A stretch of DNA of 64,000 bases from Corella eumyota (GCA_963082875.1 OY720097.1:20840501-20904500); one strand, 5' to 3'. Positions 52,001 through 63,916 are shown, counted from the stretch's first letter. Program-made: numbers and translations. The notes: generated by a model not told the origin, from the letters alone.

Positions 52001-55000
52001 AATGCCAACCAAGTAGTTGCAATTAAATTTGAAGCTTTAACTGGAAAAGGTAACTGTAGAACATAACATTTAAAATACAGAAGTTTAAATTAAAATTAGA
52101 AAATAACATTTCATGATTGCTACAAATTCTAACTCTTTTTCCTATTAAAAAAAATTAATTAATTTTAAAATATTTGGAATTAAAATTCTAATTACCGACT
52201 GACGTTCCTTCAGTTGTAATTGTCTTTGTTGCATTCGGTGACGTAAACAATCGCCTGCTGACGTCATTACACAACACTTCCGCTGACGTCACGATATCTG
52301 CCACGCCCGAGGAGGCTGGGCTCTAATTAGAAGTAAAAATAGGGTTTGTCTGATTATAATTATTGGTATCCTAATTTGGAAAATTTTAAAATTAAAAAAA
52401 AATTTAAATTTTTTTTTAAATTTTTTTTTAGAAACGCAGAAACGTTGTCAAAATAACGTTTGGTTAAACAGTGACGTTAATAATAGTTGATTATGACGTT
52501 TTTGCGTAAAAACGTGATCGGATTTTTGCCAAATCTCGGCTACTATAAAGTCGACCTTGGTGTTTATATATAAGCCAGTTTATATACGGGAATTTTCTTG
52601 CAAATTTCTTGTTAATGTGTTAAGCCCAACAACTTAAGCTGGGTGTGAATTGCTGAACTAATTTGAACGATCTTGAAACAAAAAAATAAAATTCAAAAAA
52701 TGCCATTTTATTTTTTTAATTTCGAAAAAAATGCATTTTTAAAAACAGATTTTTGTTGACCCTTTTTTTGGGTTCGCGTTTCAGGGTCACGTGGTTTTCG
52801 CAAGTTCATGTTTAGTTCGTTCCGGATTATGACGTCATATAAATACCACAATTAAAACGAACATGATGCGAAGAAACGTATAATTATATTTCTGCCCGAT
52901 ATAAACCCGATCGTAATTTCATTGAAAATTGAAAATTCAAGTTTTACAAAATTTTGAGACTTTGTTAAAAAACGTCGAGCGACAATTTTAATTATTTATA
53001 ATTCAGTTCAATCTTAATTTTGTTAGGAAAGATTAGTAAGGCTGTTGTAAAATATCACAAAAAATATTCAGGCAATTCAGTTACGTTTTAAAAGTTTTAT
53101 TTTTTAAATTTAAATTTAAATTTTTTTAAAGTTTTTTTATCGGACTTTAGTATAGCGTGACTATATACCATTTAAGCAGCCAAAAATTCCGAAATTAATT
53201 TTTTATGAAATTAAATTTGTAATTTCAAAAAAAATTAATTTCGATAATTACACCGTTAATTATCAGCATCACGCGAGCATGTATTAATAAAAAAGCGAAT
53301 TTTTACAATTTTTAAACAGTTTTTAAAATTGGATTTTAAATTGTTAATGTAGCAAAACGGACAAACAAACACTTAAAAGCAATAAGCCATCAGCAGATGA
53401 CAGGCAACCATGAGGCTAAAAGTTTATATTTCAAACGAAGCACTTACGTAAATAAGTCAAAAGTTCATACTAGATATAATATAAAGGCATCAAATAATTT
53501 TGAATCTCGATTGATTTACTATTACATCCTTCGATTGAGTTACATTAAAAAAAGGAAACAGGAAAATTGAGAGGTATATATATAACAGCGCATATACGGT
53601 ACGATATGTTATTAAACCCTATAGCAACGAAACTCTGTATGTTATATGTGTAAATCTACACGATTTCGCGATTTCCGTCCGGTAAAGGGTGCGAACGGAA
53701 AGCGTTGGCTTGTAAATTAAATTTCTGCATTAAGCAAAGGTTTAAGGGTGATTAAATTTAAAGAGAAATTTAATGCAGTAAAGATGTAGCAATGTTAGTG
53801 AAAATAAACTGCACTTAAGTAATTTAGTCGTCGCAAAGTCATGGAAGATTCTAATTTTTTTTTAAATTAAAAAAACAAAAATCTCTTTTTTTAAAATTTG
53901 ATATTTTTAGTATTAACATTTGTCAATTATATCATACCCGACATAAAAGGGCAAAAGTAGATTTTTAGTCTATAACAGTCACCTTTAAATGTCAAGTTTT
54001 AAAAATAACATTACGCATGCAAGATATATTTCAATGACGTAAGGCTCCCTAAATAGACAGAGGTCAGTAGTTTTAAGTTCTAACACTTCACAAGGTTACA
54101 AAGAATGAAAAAATTCATACACATGCAGTGATAACCGCATTGTCCTTTGTTCAGTTAGGTTTAAGAATAATTTCGGCTTAGTCAGTTTCCCTTATTTGCT
54201 CCAACCGCATTGAAAATAAGTTTATGCGATCTGATAAAGGCAAATTGCAGAGCAACTTATAATTTAGTCGTTGTGTCGTTTATCAACTATAACAATCTGT
54301 CATCTAGTTTAAGTTTTGGTTTATTCTGACTTCAATTTTTATAAATTAAAAAGAATAAAAAAGTATTTTACATTTTTGTTATGTGATTTCACTGCTGAAA
54401 GCTATTTAAAATTGATATTTAAACAGTGTAGGCATTTAAATGTGACAGACATGCATAGCGCTTTATTATTACCTTCGGTTAGAGTTTTCTTTTAACTTAA
54501 CTTAATTAGTTTCCATCTTTGTGACATTTCGCTATAAGTCGCGCGAACTATAAATCAAAGCACTCCGTAAAATAGTCACGTGACCCTTCTAAACAGTATA
54601 AAAATATTTGACTAAGTAAGGTTAGACAGGGAGTCATAAAGAAAAATCGCCACACCCCGTTCCCCGCGTTTGTTCGCATACAATAACTTCCAACCTATTC
54701 TCTTTCTTTACATAAGTAAAGTGTAATTTATAGTGGCAAAACGCGTAAGGCACTTACAAACAGCGACCGGGTTTAATGATAGGTTAACATAATGGTTATG
54801 TTATGTAAGGGAAATGCTAGATGGCAGACCGTGAACTGAATAAAGGTCATACTAAAATAAAATCGCACAAATCCCCCTTTTTCAACTTTTGGAGTGTTAA
54901 AAGTAAAGCAAACTTGCCCTTCTGGACTTGGAGTTGGTACTAGTTACAACCGGTTTGTTTTGATTTTTCACCGGTTTAAAGTTCTCATATTTTTATCATT

Positions 55001-58000
55001 TAAGTAATCAAGTCAATGGCAGTAATATTAGCTTTTAAATTTGTATGATTTAAAATCTATGGTCGATCAAAAAAAAGATGATTTTAGTATTCTTAATTCT
55101 CGACTGGTAGTGATAAAGTGCGACAGTTATGGCGGCGGTAATTAAACTAAGTCTAAGATTTATGTTATCGCGTGCCACCATTAAAGTTCGGAAAACGAGT
55201 CACGCCGATGCCTTCTACGTCAGCAAATTCTTTCCGCGGAAAAAAAACGAGTGGTAACCGGTGCGTTTGTCACGTGACCGGGCCACAAAAAAACTTAGAA
55301 TTTTCTAGGTGAGGGTTGCAAGTCCAACTTTCGGTTCGTTTGTCACGTGATCTTTTTCCTGGTAACGGAGCGTTAAGGGGTGAACACGACATGTAATGGA
55401 TAGGTTTAAGGTTCGCGCCTGTAATTGCAAGTTGCGGAGACAACCAGACAGATATCGCGTGTGCTCGCTACACTCTGCCTTATACAGATATACTCTAAAA
55501 CATCACATGAGCCTGTTCAAATTTACTTAACAGTAAAGATTATACGTGCAAACAAATGCGGAATTCGACCGATGTAACAAAAAACTGTTACAGTTCAAAG
55601 TATTAAAAGTACTACTAAAAGGCCGAAGTCAGGTTTTATTGAAAAATTTATGAATAGGAGAAAAAATTCAATGTCAAAATTTTGCGGGTTTTCTTTTGCT
55701 TTAGCGAAGTTATCACGACTTAAACACCTACGTGCCCTTCAAAACTATTCTTAGCCGGCGCGATAACCTGTAAAGACTACCTTGGGTTTATACAGCGAAG
55801 TAGCTGTGAAATATGTTTACCTGCGGTTCTTATCCTAAGCCCTTAATCGTGCAAACGTATATTCAGTAACGCATTACGCATATCAAAGTCTCAAGAGACA
55901 CGTGTGCGCTAAAATCGCTGATTATTTAATAAAATATCGGTTTTGAAATCCCGTGACGGGATGAACTTAAACCTACCAACAAACTCGTTGAACTCTTAGT
56001 GCGCGGGCCCCGCTTATTATCTGATCACGTGACAGGAACGGAAATCGTCTCTTGGAAAGAGAGCATTACTGACTGGCAGCGGCGCGTGACCATTCTGTTG
56101 ACCGTAACCGGCCGACTAGTTTGAACGGAGAACTGCGCTTAGGTCTCAGTTAACTTTTAAATCGGGAAAGCCATGGCCCAGTAAACACGCATAGAGTGAA
56201 CTCACCGCAGTTTAAGTGGATATTTTGATATAAGAAGGCTGATCGTATCAGTCGACTGCCGACTGCGAAAAAGAGAGGGACGGCTCGATTAAATTATAAA
56301 GTTATGAACGACATTCTTGTTCGTTTTTAAGTCGTTGCAAAACAAGATGCAGCGAAAATTGAGGTACTTACCAGATTCTAGATAAGTTAGATATTTTATT
56401 ATTTTAAGTTTATGCTGCTGTTTTCAGCCAATTTTACGCGTTTTTCAAGTACAATAATGTAGCTGACAGTTACATTTGGGCCCAAGAATTTTCCGGAATT
56501 TAATAGTTTAACTAAATATAGTAGAAGTGCTTTTTGTTAGGTAAAAGCCGCACATTTCAGACTTTGGCGTGATTTAAATTGCAGTATTTACGTTTAACCT
56601 TTATTTATAGGTTAGAATTTGTGCGTTTTTCGAGGCTTGTAAATTAAGTAAAATAGTCGATGCTTTTGCACACGGAACCAGTAGCTTTATGAATGAAATG
56701 CGCTGTCACGAATTTAAAATGACGATATCAAAAGACAAACAACATGGCGAGTTTAGCTAAGCTAGATCGCGTGCTGCCGAATTCGTGAAGTGTACCAATG
56801 AGCTATAGTAACTTATTGACAGAGGCAGCAGGCTCATAAAATCTTTAGTAAACTCTAAACTTGTCGAGTTCACTGCTTGCTATTTTCAATACAAATAGTA
56901 GAGAGGTGCACGCGACCGTTTAGTAACAGATTTAGGCAGCAGCTTTATTTGTTTGTATTCAGCTGCAGTCTATTTATTTTAGGTTTTTTCTAAAGTGCAA
57001 TGGTTTCCAAGATTTAAAGATATCATTTCAAGACCGTTATAATCTTGTATGTTTTATACCTTATAGGAATAATAATCGATATTACTTTTTATACAGGTAG
57101 TAGGTAGAAATGTGAGGCCGTTTTGTTAACAAATAAAAATAAACAAAAATCATGGAATTTACTTTCGACGACGCAAAATATCTTTTTTGCAATCCTACTT
57201 TTTATCTGGTGATGTGGACGTGTATTTTTGGGCTTATCCTATGGTGGATTAACAAGAGAAAATCCCAATTTATTTTGCGTGCGTTTGCTTTGTATTTACT
57301 ATAATCACAAGAAATCTTGTTAACATGTTATAATTAGGTTTAAATTGGATGTAAAACACCTGATATAATTGGCCACGATTTCTTATATAATGGTTAAGTA
57401 TTCTCAAGCTAAACTAGTTGGTGTAGTTACGCTTTAGTAGCATATTTAAAAGTAGCAAAATGGATGAAATTGTAAAGCCCCTGGCATTTTTAATACTAAC
57501 ATTATTTGTTCAATGCATATTTTTAACTTGAAATATTTTTGTGTTAAATTTACAATCTTTTTATATGAACTTATTAACTTTTGATTTGATTTAGGAGATG
57601 GAATAAAAGTACCAGTTAAATCATTCTACGATTTGCCCATGCCACCCAGCTATCCAATATTGGGTAACATTTTATCGTTAATGGAATCACCACATACAGT
57701 TTTGACCAAATGGTCCAGAAAATATGGGCCTTTTTATCGAGTTAAAATGGGATGGGATGATACGCTTGTTATTACAGGATACGATGCTATAAAGTAGGTT
57801 AAAAACTTTGAAGTATTGTCAAGTGTTTTTAAATAAGTTAACATATGTAAAGAATTTTTTTTAATACTGTTTTTGCGCATTTAAAGATGTAATACATCAA
57901 TTAAAACCATTTTTTCTTTGATGTACAAAGATTTATTAATTGTTTTTATGTGTAATAATACTGTACCGATTTTTTGTACTTTGCTCTAAAAAAAACTTTG

Positions 58001-61000
58001 CCGTAACTTAATTGTTTTGACTGACTGAGTGCTACATAACTTAACGCTAATGTATTAAGTGTTAGTTATATTTAAACATGCTGCGGGACTACCCCATAAT
58101 GACTAACGAATAATAAATCACCTTGCTTTAAATATCTACGGAATGTTGACCCCGACTAACGAGTTCATTTGAAATTTTGCAGAAGAACTGGAATGCGGCA
58201 ATCCGTTGCATTCGCGGGCAGACCAGCGAAAGAGACGTTCAAGATAATGTGCGAAGGTTACAGCCTTACCTTCTCAAACTACAGGTCAATAAGTGTTTAC
58301 TAACATACATAGGACTTTGCCTTACATGTTCTTGTTAGATTAAACCACATGTTTGACATACCTTATTAATGGAATATCATTCTGACTAGTCATGACTTAT
58401 AGCCTATATTTTATAATATTCGTTTTTACATGAATAAATATAAATAAATATTCACCAGAACGTTTTTGTTTTGCGTTAAGACATCTGCTGTAACGGAATG
58501 TTAATGCAATTTTCAGTCTATTCTACTTGCTTTGGTGTAACCATAAACACTGTATTTGCTAACCTTTGTTTCTGTTTATGCTTTGAGTTTAATTATCCGT
58601 TATTTGTTATCACTAATTGTATGTATTTTAGTGCAACCTGGCAAAAACAGAAGGATAGCGCGCGGAGTGCTTTTCGCACTTTTACAGAAGGCAAAGACAG
58701 ACCGGTTGTCGAAAAAGCAGCGTCGATGCATGTGCATCAACTGATGGAGGACCTAATAAACGGCGCCGATAAGGTGAAAAAAGTAAACTTAACAAACCAG
58801 TGTTTGCATATATTTATATAACGTGACATTTAATTGTGTCGTACGAAAAAAATTTGAATTTTTCGTGTGTCTGAAAATATAATGCACTTGCTTGAATCTG
58901 ACCTTTATAACAGCATTAGATTACGAAACAAAATTATTATATTTATCACAAGCTTTCTTTGTCTAAAATCACGGGGAAGTCGTCGGTTACGCATTTCTAT
59001 TGTTAATTCGCGCGGAAAGGCCTCAAATATATAAGTACTTTAAAAGTTTTACAGCTTTTCAAGTCTTTAAAGATTTTTCGATCGTAATAACCTGGTTTTA
59101 TAAATCCATAGAAATCTTATTAAAATTTTAAAATTCTTTTGCGCAAAAGCTTTTGTTTAAATATTATAGATTTTTTAGGGTCATTAGATTATAAATAGGC
59201 AGTCGTCTGTGAAAAATATTTTAAAGCCATTTTAGATATTTTTTGCACATAAAACTGGACAAAACGACTACTACTATATAAAAAAATAAAGTAGAATTTA
59301 AAACTATAAAAACAAAGCATTAGAATTCAATTATTTTTAACCTTAATTAATATTTTTTAGGACGGGATAGTCAACTCGAGACAATCTGTGCTTGTCAATG
59401 TCACAAACTCCATCTGCTCGGTTTGCTTTGGAAAAACTTTCAAAGCAGGAGAGCCCATTTTCAAAAGATTCCTTTCAATAAATCAACACTTCGACAAAGC
59501 AATGGGAGCTTCACAACCCGTGGACTTCTGGCCATTTCTGAAGAAAGTACCTATTTTGGGAAGGCCATATAACGTGCGTTTGTTTATTTTGGTATTAGGT
59601 CTTATACAATAACAAGCCCTAATCATAACATTATAGTGAACTGCGGTAGCGAATAATAGCTTAAGACGCTATTATAATTTTTATTTGATTTTATGGGTAT
59701 AAATTCATTCGTGTAGAAAATAGATTTTGTAATAATTGAATGATTACGTTTGACTGTCTTTAAAAAGAAATGTGTATAGAGTTCCGGTTGGTTTAATTTA
59801 AATATAAAGGTGTGTTGTATTAGACTAAGAACGACTTACGTTAAAGTAATATGGGTTGGGTTATTAGTATCAGTTTTATAAAAAAATTATAGTTACATTG
59901 CTAATATATAAGTATAAAAATAACCTAGCTTATTCAAATTGTAATTTAAATAATAAAATCTTGCGTTTTTTTACATAGGATCTTTCTGTGTACACGAAAG
60001 CGTATTGGAACTTCGTCTCAACTTTGTTGAAATCTCATTGGGATACTTACAACCCTAATGTTATGCGAGATATAGCAGATTGCCTTAACTTAGAAAGCAA
60101 CAAAGCTGCTAAAATATACCCCAACAACAATCTACCTCATAAAGTCTCATTATCAAACGGTAACGGAATTTCTAATGGAATATCTAACGGGCTATCCAAT
60201 GGTAACGGCATTTCAAATGGACATACTCACACTAATGGCCATGCTTATGCTAATGGACACACAGTTCACAACAAACAGAAACATTTTGGGAGTGAAATTA
60301 TTAAGACCAATCCTTTGCTTACCGATTTTGATTGTAATATTTCAAAAGAAGAGCTTGAGTTACGACAGAGAATTGCCTTTACCGCTGGAGATATATTCGG
60401 AGCTGGTTATGATACGATGTACACTTTTATGCAATGGTCTTTTCTCTATCTTGCCGTATATCAGGACTCGCAGAAAAAGGTTAGAACACTATTCAATCTT
60501 AGCCTAAGTATTTTTAACTTGCTAGAAAAACTTCCCAAAAAGGTGTTTTTAATTTGCAAAGTCTAGTTTTCTGTAAAAAAACTAATTTTACCCGTAATTT
60601 TTGACCTACTCACGTTGCTCTTTACCGCCATTTTGTGTTACAGTTACGCGAGGAAGTCACCCGCGTGATGGCCACGAACGAGGAGTCTTCGTTCATGTTA
60701 CATCACCGCGATTGTCCCTACACTCAAGCCTGGATTTACGAGGTACTACGTCATACCTCCTTGGTGCCGTTGTTAATTGCTCATGCGACTACGTCACCAA
60801 TTTTGATCAACGATTATTTAATTCCAAAAGGAATAACTGTATTGTTCAACTGCTATGAGGTAGGTCTTATCTTTGTTTGTTTTAACTTTTGTTATTTGAT
60901 TGTTTAGTATTTGTCTAGATTATTTAGTAGTTCTTGTCAGTCAACTTTGTTATTGTAGTGTATTTCATTTAAGTAACAATACTTATTTTTTATTTTTTTA

Positions 61001-63916
61001 TTTATAATTTTTATTTTTGGGTGTTTTTTGGATTTTTATTTTTGGGTGTAAAATTTTAAATGTTCCAACTACAGAATTTTTACGTTTTTTGTTTTTTTTA
61101 GGCCCATATGGACCCCACGGTTTGGAAAAACCCCGAGGAATTTAACCCAGAGCGGTTTTTACAAATTGACCCGGAAAATAGTCAATATAAAATTCGTAAC
61201 GAAGTTGTTACTAACTTAATAAGTTGGGGGTTCGGAAAACGTCGTTGTTTGGGCGAAAAATTATCAAAACAATTACTTTTTATGTACATTTCAACTGTAG
61301 TTAGAAATATCTTAATTGAACAAGCCGTGCCGGGGATCGAACCTGTGGTCCCCTGGCCAACAGAAATGGGTTTAACAATTAAACCAAAACCATTTCGCAT
61401 TAAAGTTTCAAAAATTTAAATTTTTTCAACATTTTTTTTAAAATTTAGGACACGTTAACCAGCATGTAATATAAATTATATTTTATTGTTTTGTAAATAA
61501 TTTAGATTTTTAATATTTTGACATTTTATGTTTTTAGTTTATTGTAAAAATTGTGCGTTAAATTTATTTTAAATTAGACCTTTTTCGTTTAAAAATACTA
61601 AGGTTACATGATATTTAAAAATTTAAAATAATAACAACCTAAAATAATAAAATGTTTATTTTAAATATTTGTAAACGCTATTTCACAATTTGAATTACAC
61701 TATTTCAATTTTAAATTTCTGTGTTTTTTTTCAATTATACAAAAACGGTTCATATTTTTTCGACTTTTTGTTGAATTATTATTTCCATAAATATTTGCCC
61801 ATCTTGCCCAATGTGTTTCTCCAATGTACATGTCTCCTCAATTTAATAGAGTTATAATCTTTTTATTATTGGTCATTGGTGTGTGTTTTATGTACAGTGT
61901 TTTTCACATATATTAATAAAGCCTAATAAACTTATGAGTTGTGTTTTGAAAAAAAAAAATTTGGTATGATATAATTTTGATCAAATGTAAACTAATATTT
62001 TTTGCCCTTTTTTAAACTTATTTATTCTGGATGTTTAAAAGTCGACTCAACGGCCTAAACATAGAGTAATATTAGTTACTCCAACTCAGTATCGAGTTGC
62101 CTTTTGTAGTATGGAATATTATGGAATATCATCACCCAATAATTTAGCTGCTGATTAAGTGTTGGCTCAGCAGGAGTTTTCATCGTTTATAACGCCTTAA
62201 TTAAGAGCAATACATCTTGTAAGCAGTGGGAATTGAACCCGGGACCTTATGTATTAAATTCAGATGTTCTATTCATTACACCACGCTACCTGTATCTTTG
62301 CTTAGATTCGACCCCTAGACTAAATAGACCGAAGTTTAAAGTCACAGCCATTTTGTTTAACGTTAAAGCTTACCCTCTGCGTTACTTTCCAAGCTTCTGT
62401 ATAACTCGGATTGATTAAAACGCTGCTTACGTTTGCTGCAATTCCCGTGAAGTCTTCTACGCCATCTAGCGGCGCGTTTAAAACCGGATTGAGCTTCATT
62501 ACGAGCTGTTAAATTTGGTATAATTTATTTTATGACACCGTAAACGTAAAAAATAAAATAACTCTATGCACATTTTTAAATGCTTAAATTAAACAATAGA
62601 AACGCAAGTAAAATGCATACAATATTAGCTTTAAAACTTTATTTAAGTAATTTTATATAACTAGTCCAAATCCTGCCTTACAATTGGAATTTTAATTGTC
62701 TTAATATGAACACCACTTTTAACTAATAGTTGCTCATAACAATTTACCTACGCACCAAAAACTGCAGTTTATATTTTTTTTTTGTAGGTATGTTAATGGT
62801 ACATGTATATTGTTAACTAATCTTCCTTACAAATAAATCATAACAGAGTTTAAACTTAAAAATTTATACAATTTAGTAGAATTTAAAACTTATCGAAATT
62901 GAATATAATTTTTTACCAATAACGACTGAGCTGCGATTTCGAGTTCGCTCGGCAAAACTGAGACACTTTTTTCATCGTCGTTTTCCGAACTTTCTTCGCC
63001 GGGATTTGGGTTGATTGTGTCCGCCAACCAGTTTAAAACTGTCCCGGCCTCTCCGATGCTTATCTCGGTTAGGTTTTTTAAGCGATCCACCTGTTGTGAC
63101 GTCATAATTTGATGTGATTGTGACGACATAATTTTGGTGTGATTGCAAAAATGTTTATTAAGAAAAAATTATTCAGGGCAAGCTTTAAATTATGCAAAGT
63201 AAAAAAAAACAATATTTTTCAAATTTTTTTAAATAGTTTTTTTAACTTTTTCTGGCATTTCTATATCAAATTATTATTTTTTTAACTTAAATTAATAAAA
63301 AAAAGTTTTTGTAAAAGAAAATCAAATAAATTCAAAGTTATACAAATTTTTTTTAATCAACTGATTTACTTAATTTTAATTAATATTAATTAACTTTTAA
63401 CACTATGTACCTGCTCTTCAAATTTCCTATATTTTAACGACTTCTTTTCGTAATAATCCCAATGATATATCCCATAGGGGTCATCGACGAAAGTTCCCGG
63501 GGGGTTATAGAAGGTAGGGGGCGCTGTGTCCCGCGCCTTTTCGTAGGTGGAGCAGGCTTCGACTTCGGCACTGTAACTAAAACTCCGACAAACAAAGTTT
63601 TGATCTTTTAAGCAATTGTCGAGACATTCTGATAAAGAGATTGGGGCCCACCAGAAGTTATATTCATCTGGAAAAAATTAAAATAAAATTATCTGTAATT
63701 TTTTTAAGTATTTTTTCTACAAATTTGTTTTTTCCCCTTTTGTTAAGTTTTTTTAAATTACCGTTAAATAGTAAACTTGTTTTTTTTAGATAACTTTTTC
63801 TGAATTTTAGATTCAAAAATTTTTTTTCTTTTTTTTCTGTAATTTTTGTTTTACGTAAAACAGAAGTTGTAACTTACCCATTTTCATCCCGCGAACCACG
63901 ATAAAATTTAAAGCAA
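43026..63916 (-). CDS. Adhesion GPCR with PAN/apple domain, GAIN/GPS and 7TM; 5' end outside window
   Basis: Seventeen in-phase minus-strand exons (about 1027 codons): 63878-63916, 63411-63667, 62917-63090, 62374-62505, 52196-52322, 51592-51861, 51184-51328, 49911-50192, 48761-48872, 48135-48265, 47702-47874, 46829-46976, 45592-45747, 45240-45408, 44496-44717, 43781-44038 and 43026-43313. The first two encode a PAN/apple domain ([20 protein letters not shown]). The next six and the start of 48761-48872 form a GAIN domain with a Ser/Gly-rich insert in 51592-51861. The GPS reads HCVYWE ... GAWSTRGC ... [14 protein letters not shown], so autocleavage at HL/T and a TSFAILLQ tethered agonist are expected. 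Membrane helices follow, with [13 protein letters not shown] in TM6 and [13 protein letters not shown] in TM7. The acidic tail ends TTGV, a possible class I PDZ ligand. The subfamily was not assigned. An antisense P450 lies in the 10-kb intron. Confidence 0.88.
43461..43735 (+). repeat. tRNA-derived SINE
   Basis: Plus-strand copy in the last intron of the adhesion GPCR. Head CCGGCAGCGTGGTGTAGTGG. Confidence 0.8.
44121..44392 (+). repeat. tRNA-derived SINE
   Basis: Plus-strand copy in a GPCR intron. Head CGGCAGCGCCGTGTAGTG, B-box-like GGTTCAATCCCC, diverged tail. Confidence 0.8.
44860..45097 (+). repeat. tRNA-derived SINE, diverged
   Basis: Plus-strand copy with head GCGTGGTGTAGTGG. The internal part appears rearranged, and the 3' end runs into a TA microsatellite near 45122-45140. 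Confidence 0.7.
46447..46720 (+). repeat. tRNA-derived SINE
   Basis: Plus-strand copy in a GPCR intron. Head GGCAGCGTGGTGTAGTAG, B-box GGTTCGATCCCC intact. Confidence 0.85.
47073..47346 (+). repeat. tRNA-derived SINE, near consensus
   Basis: The copy closest to the apparent family consensus, 274 bp, from CCGGCAGCGTGGTGTAGTGG to CCCACATCGAGGATAAAG. It is followed directly by a second, 3'-only copy. Confidence 0.9.
47388..47559 (+). repeat. 3' part of a tRNA-derived SINE
   Basis: Lacks the tRNA-like head. Starts GCGGTGCCATAAACGGTATA and ends CCCACATCGAGGATAAA. Lies 41 bp after the full copy in the same orientation. Confidence 0.8.
50193..51183. other. GPCR intron, nothing further recognised
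   Basis: An intron of about 1 kb between the GAIN-domain exons at 49911-50192 and 51184-51328. AT-rich, with no SINE or conserved ORF. Confidence 0.5.
54575..56033. promoter_or_regulatory. Cluster of four TCACGTGA palindromes
   Basis: Extended E-boxes at 54575-54584 (GTCACGTGAC), 55269-55278 (GTCACGTGAC), 55342-55351 (GTCACGTGAT) and 56024-56033 (ATCACGTGAC), 1.1 to 2.6 kb upstream of the P450 start. This core is bound by MiT/TFE and USF-type bHLH-zip factors (established). Function here is inferred. Confidence 0.45.
55168..56773 (+). promoter_or_regulatory. Three TCGCGTG sites matching the xenobiotic response element core
   Basis: TCGCGTG at 55168-55174, 55455-55461 and 56767-56773 fits TNGCGTG, the AhR/ARNT core known upstream of vertebrate CYP1 genes. 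All three lie on the plus strand 0.4 to 2 kb before the P450 ATG. Short motifs can occur by chance. Confidence 0.35.
57084..57097 (+). promoter_or_regulatory. 5' UTR splice acceptor of the P450 gene
   Basis: TTACTTTTTATACAG ends at 57096, 55 nt before the ATG. It may be a spliced-leader site or the end of a 5' UTR intron. Confidence 0.4.
57152..61419 (+). CDS. Cytochrome P450, CYP1/CYP17-like (CYP2 clan), 605 aa
   Basis: A haem mono-oxygenase, probably anchored in the ER membrane by its N-terminal helix ([15 protein letters not shown]). Eight exons: 57152-57278, 57595-57793, 58183-58284, 58632-58773, 59361-59573, 59979-60479, 60644-60859 and 61102-61419 (1818 nt, all phases match). Motifs: proline hinge [20 protein letters not shown] near helix B', [12 protein letters not shown] in helix C, I-helix FGAGYDT at about 401-407, EVLR at 461-464, PERF at 516-519, and haem loop FGKRRC with the Cys ligand at 549. 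GYSLTFS and the [12 protein letters not shown] stretch favour CYP1 or CYP17 kin, and tunicate CYP1F genes are a plausible match. It is about 100 aa longer than usual, partly from an Asn/Gly/His-rich insert at about 320-358. Substrate unknown. It lies antisense inside a GPCR intron. Confidence 0.88.
61420..62027 (+). terminator. 3' UTR and polyadenylation signals of the P450
   Basis: AT-rich sequence after the stop. AATAAA occurs at 61915-61920 and again at 61925-61930, suggesting a 3' UTR of about 500 nt. No other feature seen. Confidence 0.5.
62028..62291 (-). repeat. tRNA-derived SINE, diverged
   Basis: Antisense copy between the P450 3' end and GPCR exon 62374-62505. Head ACACCACGCTACC at the right, B-box complement GGAATTGAACCCGGG. 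Confidence 0.75.
63091..63410. other. GPCR intron, nothing further recognised
   Basis: An AT-rich intron of 320 bp between the PAN exon and the first GAIN-side exon. No repeat or ORF. Confidence 0.5.

Larger units (their letters stand above)
52323..57151. other. Left part of the 10-kb GPCR intron; upstream region of the P450
   Basis: The first 2 kb are AT-rich with no feature found. From about 54.5 to 56.3 kb base composition is less AT-rich, CpG dinucleotides are frequent, and clustered regulatory-type palindromes occur. No coding exon with matching splice phase was found. Confidence 0.5.

Noticed and set aside
58498-58821. A 107-aa ORF around P450 exon 4
   Set aside because: Only 58632-58773 is coding in the spliced frame. 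The rest is flanking intron read through.
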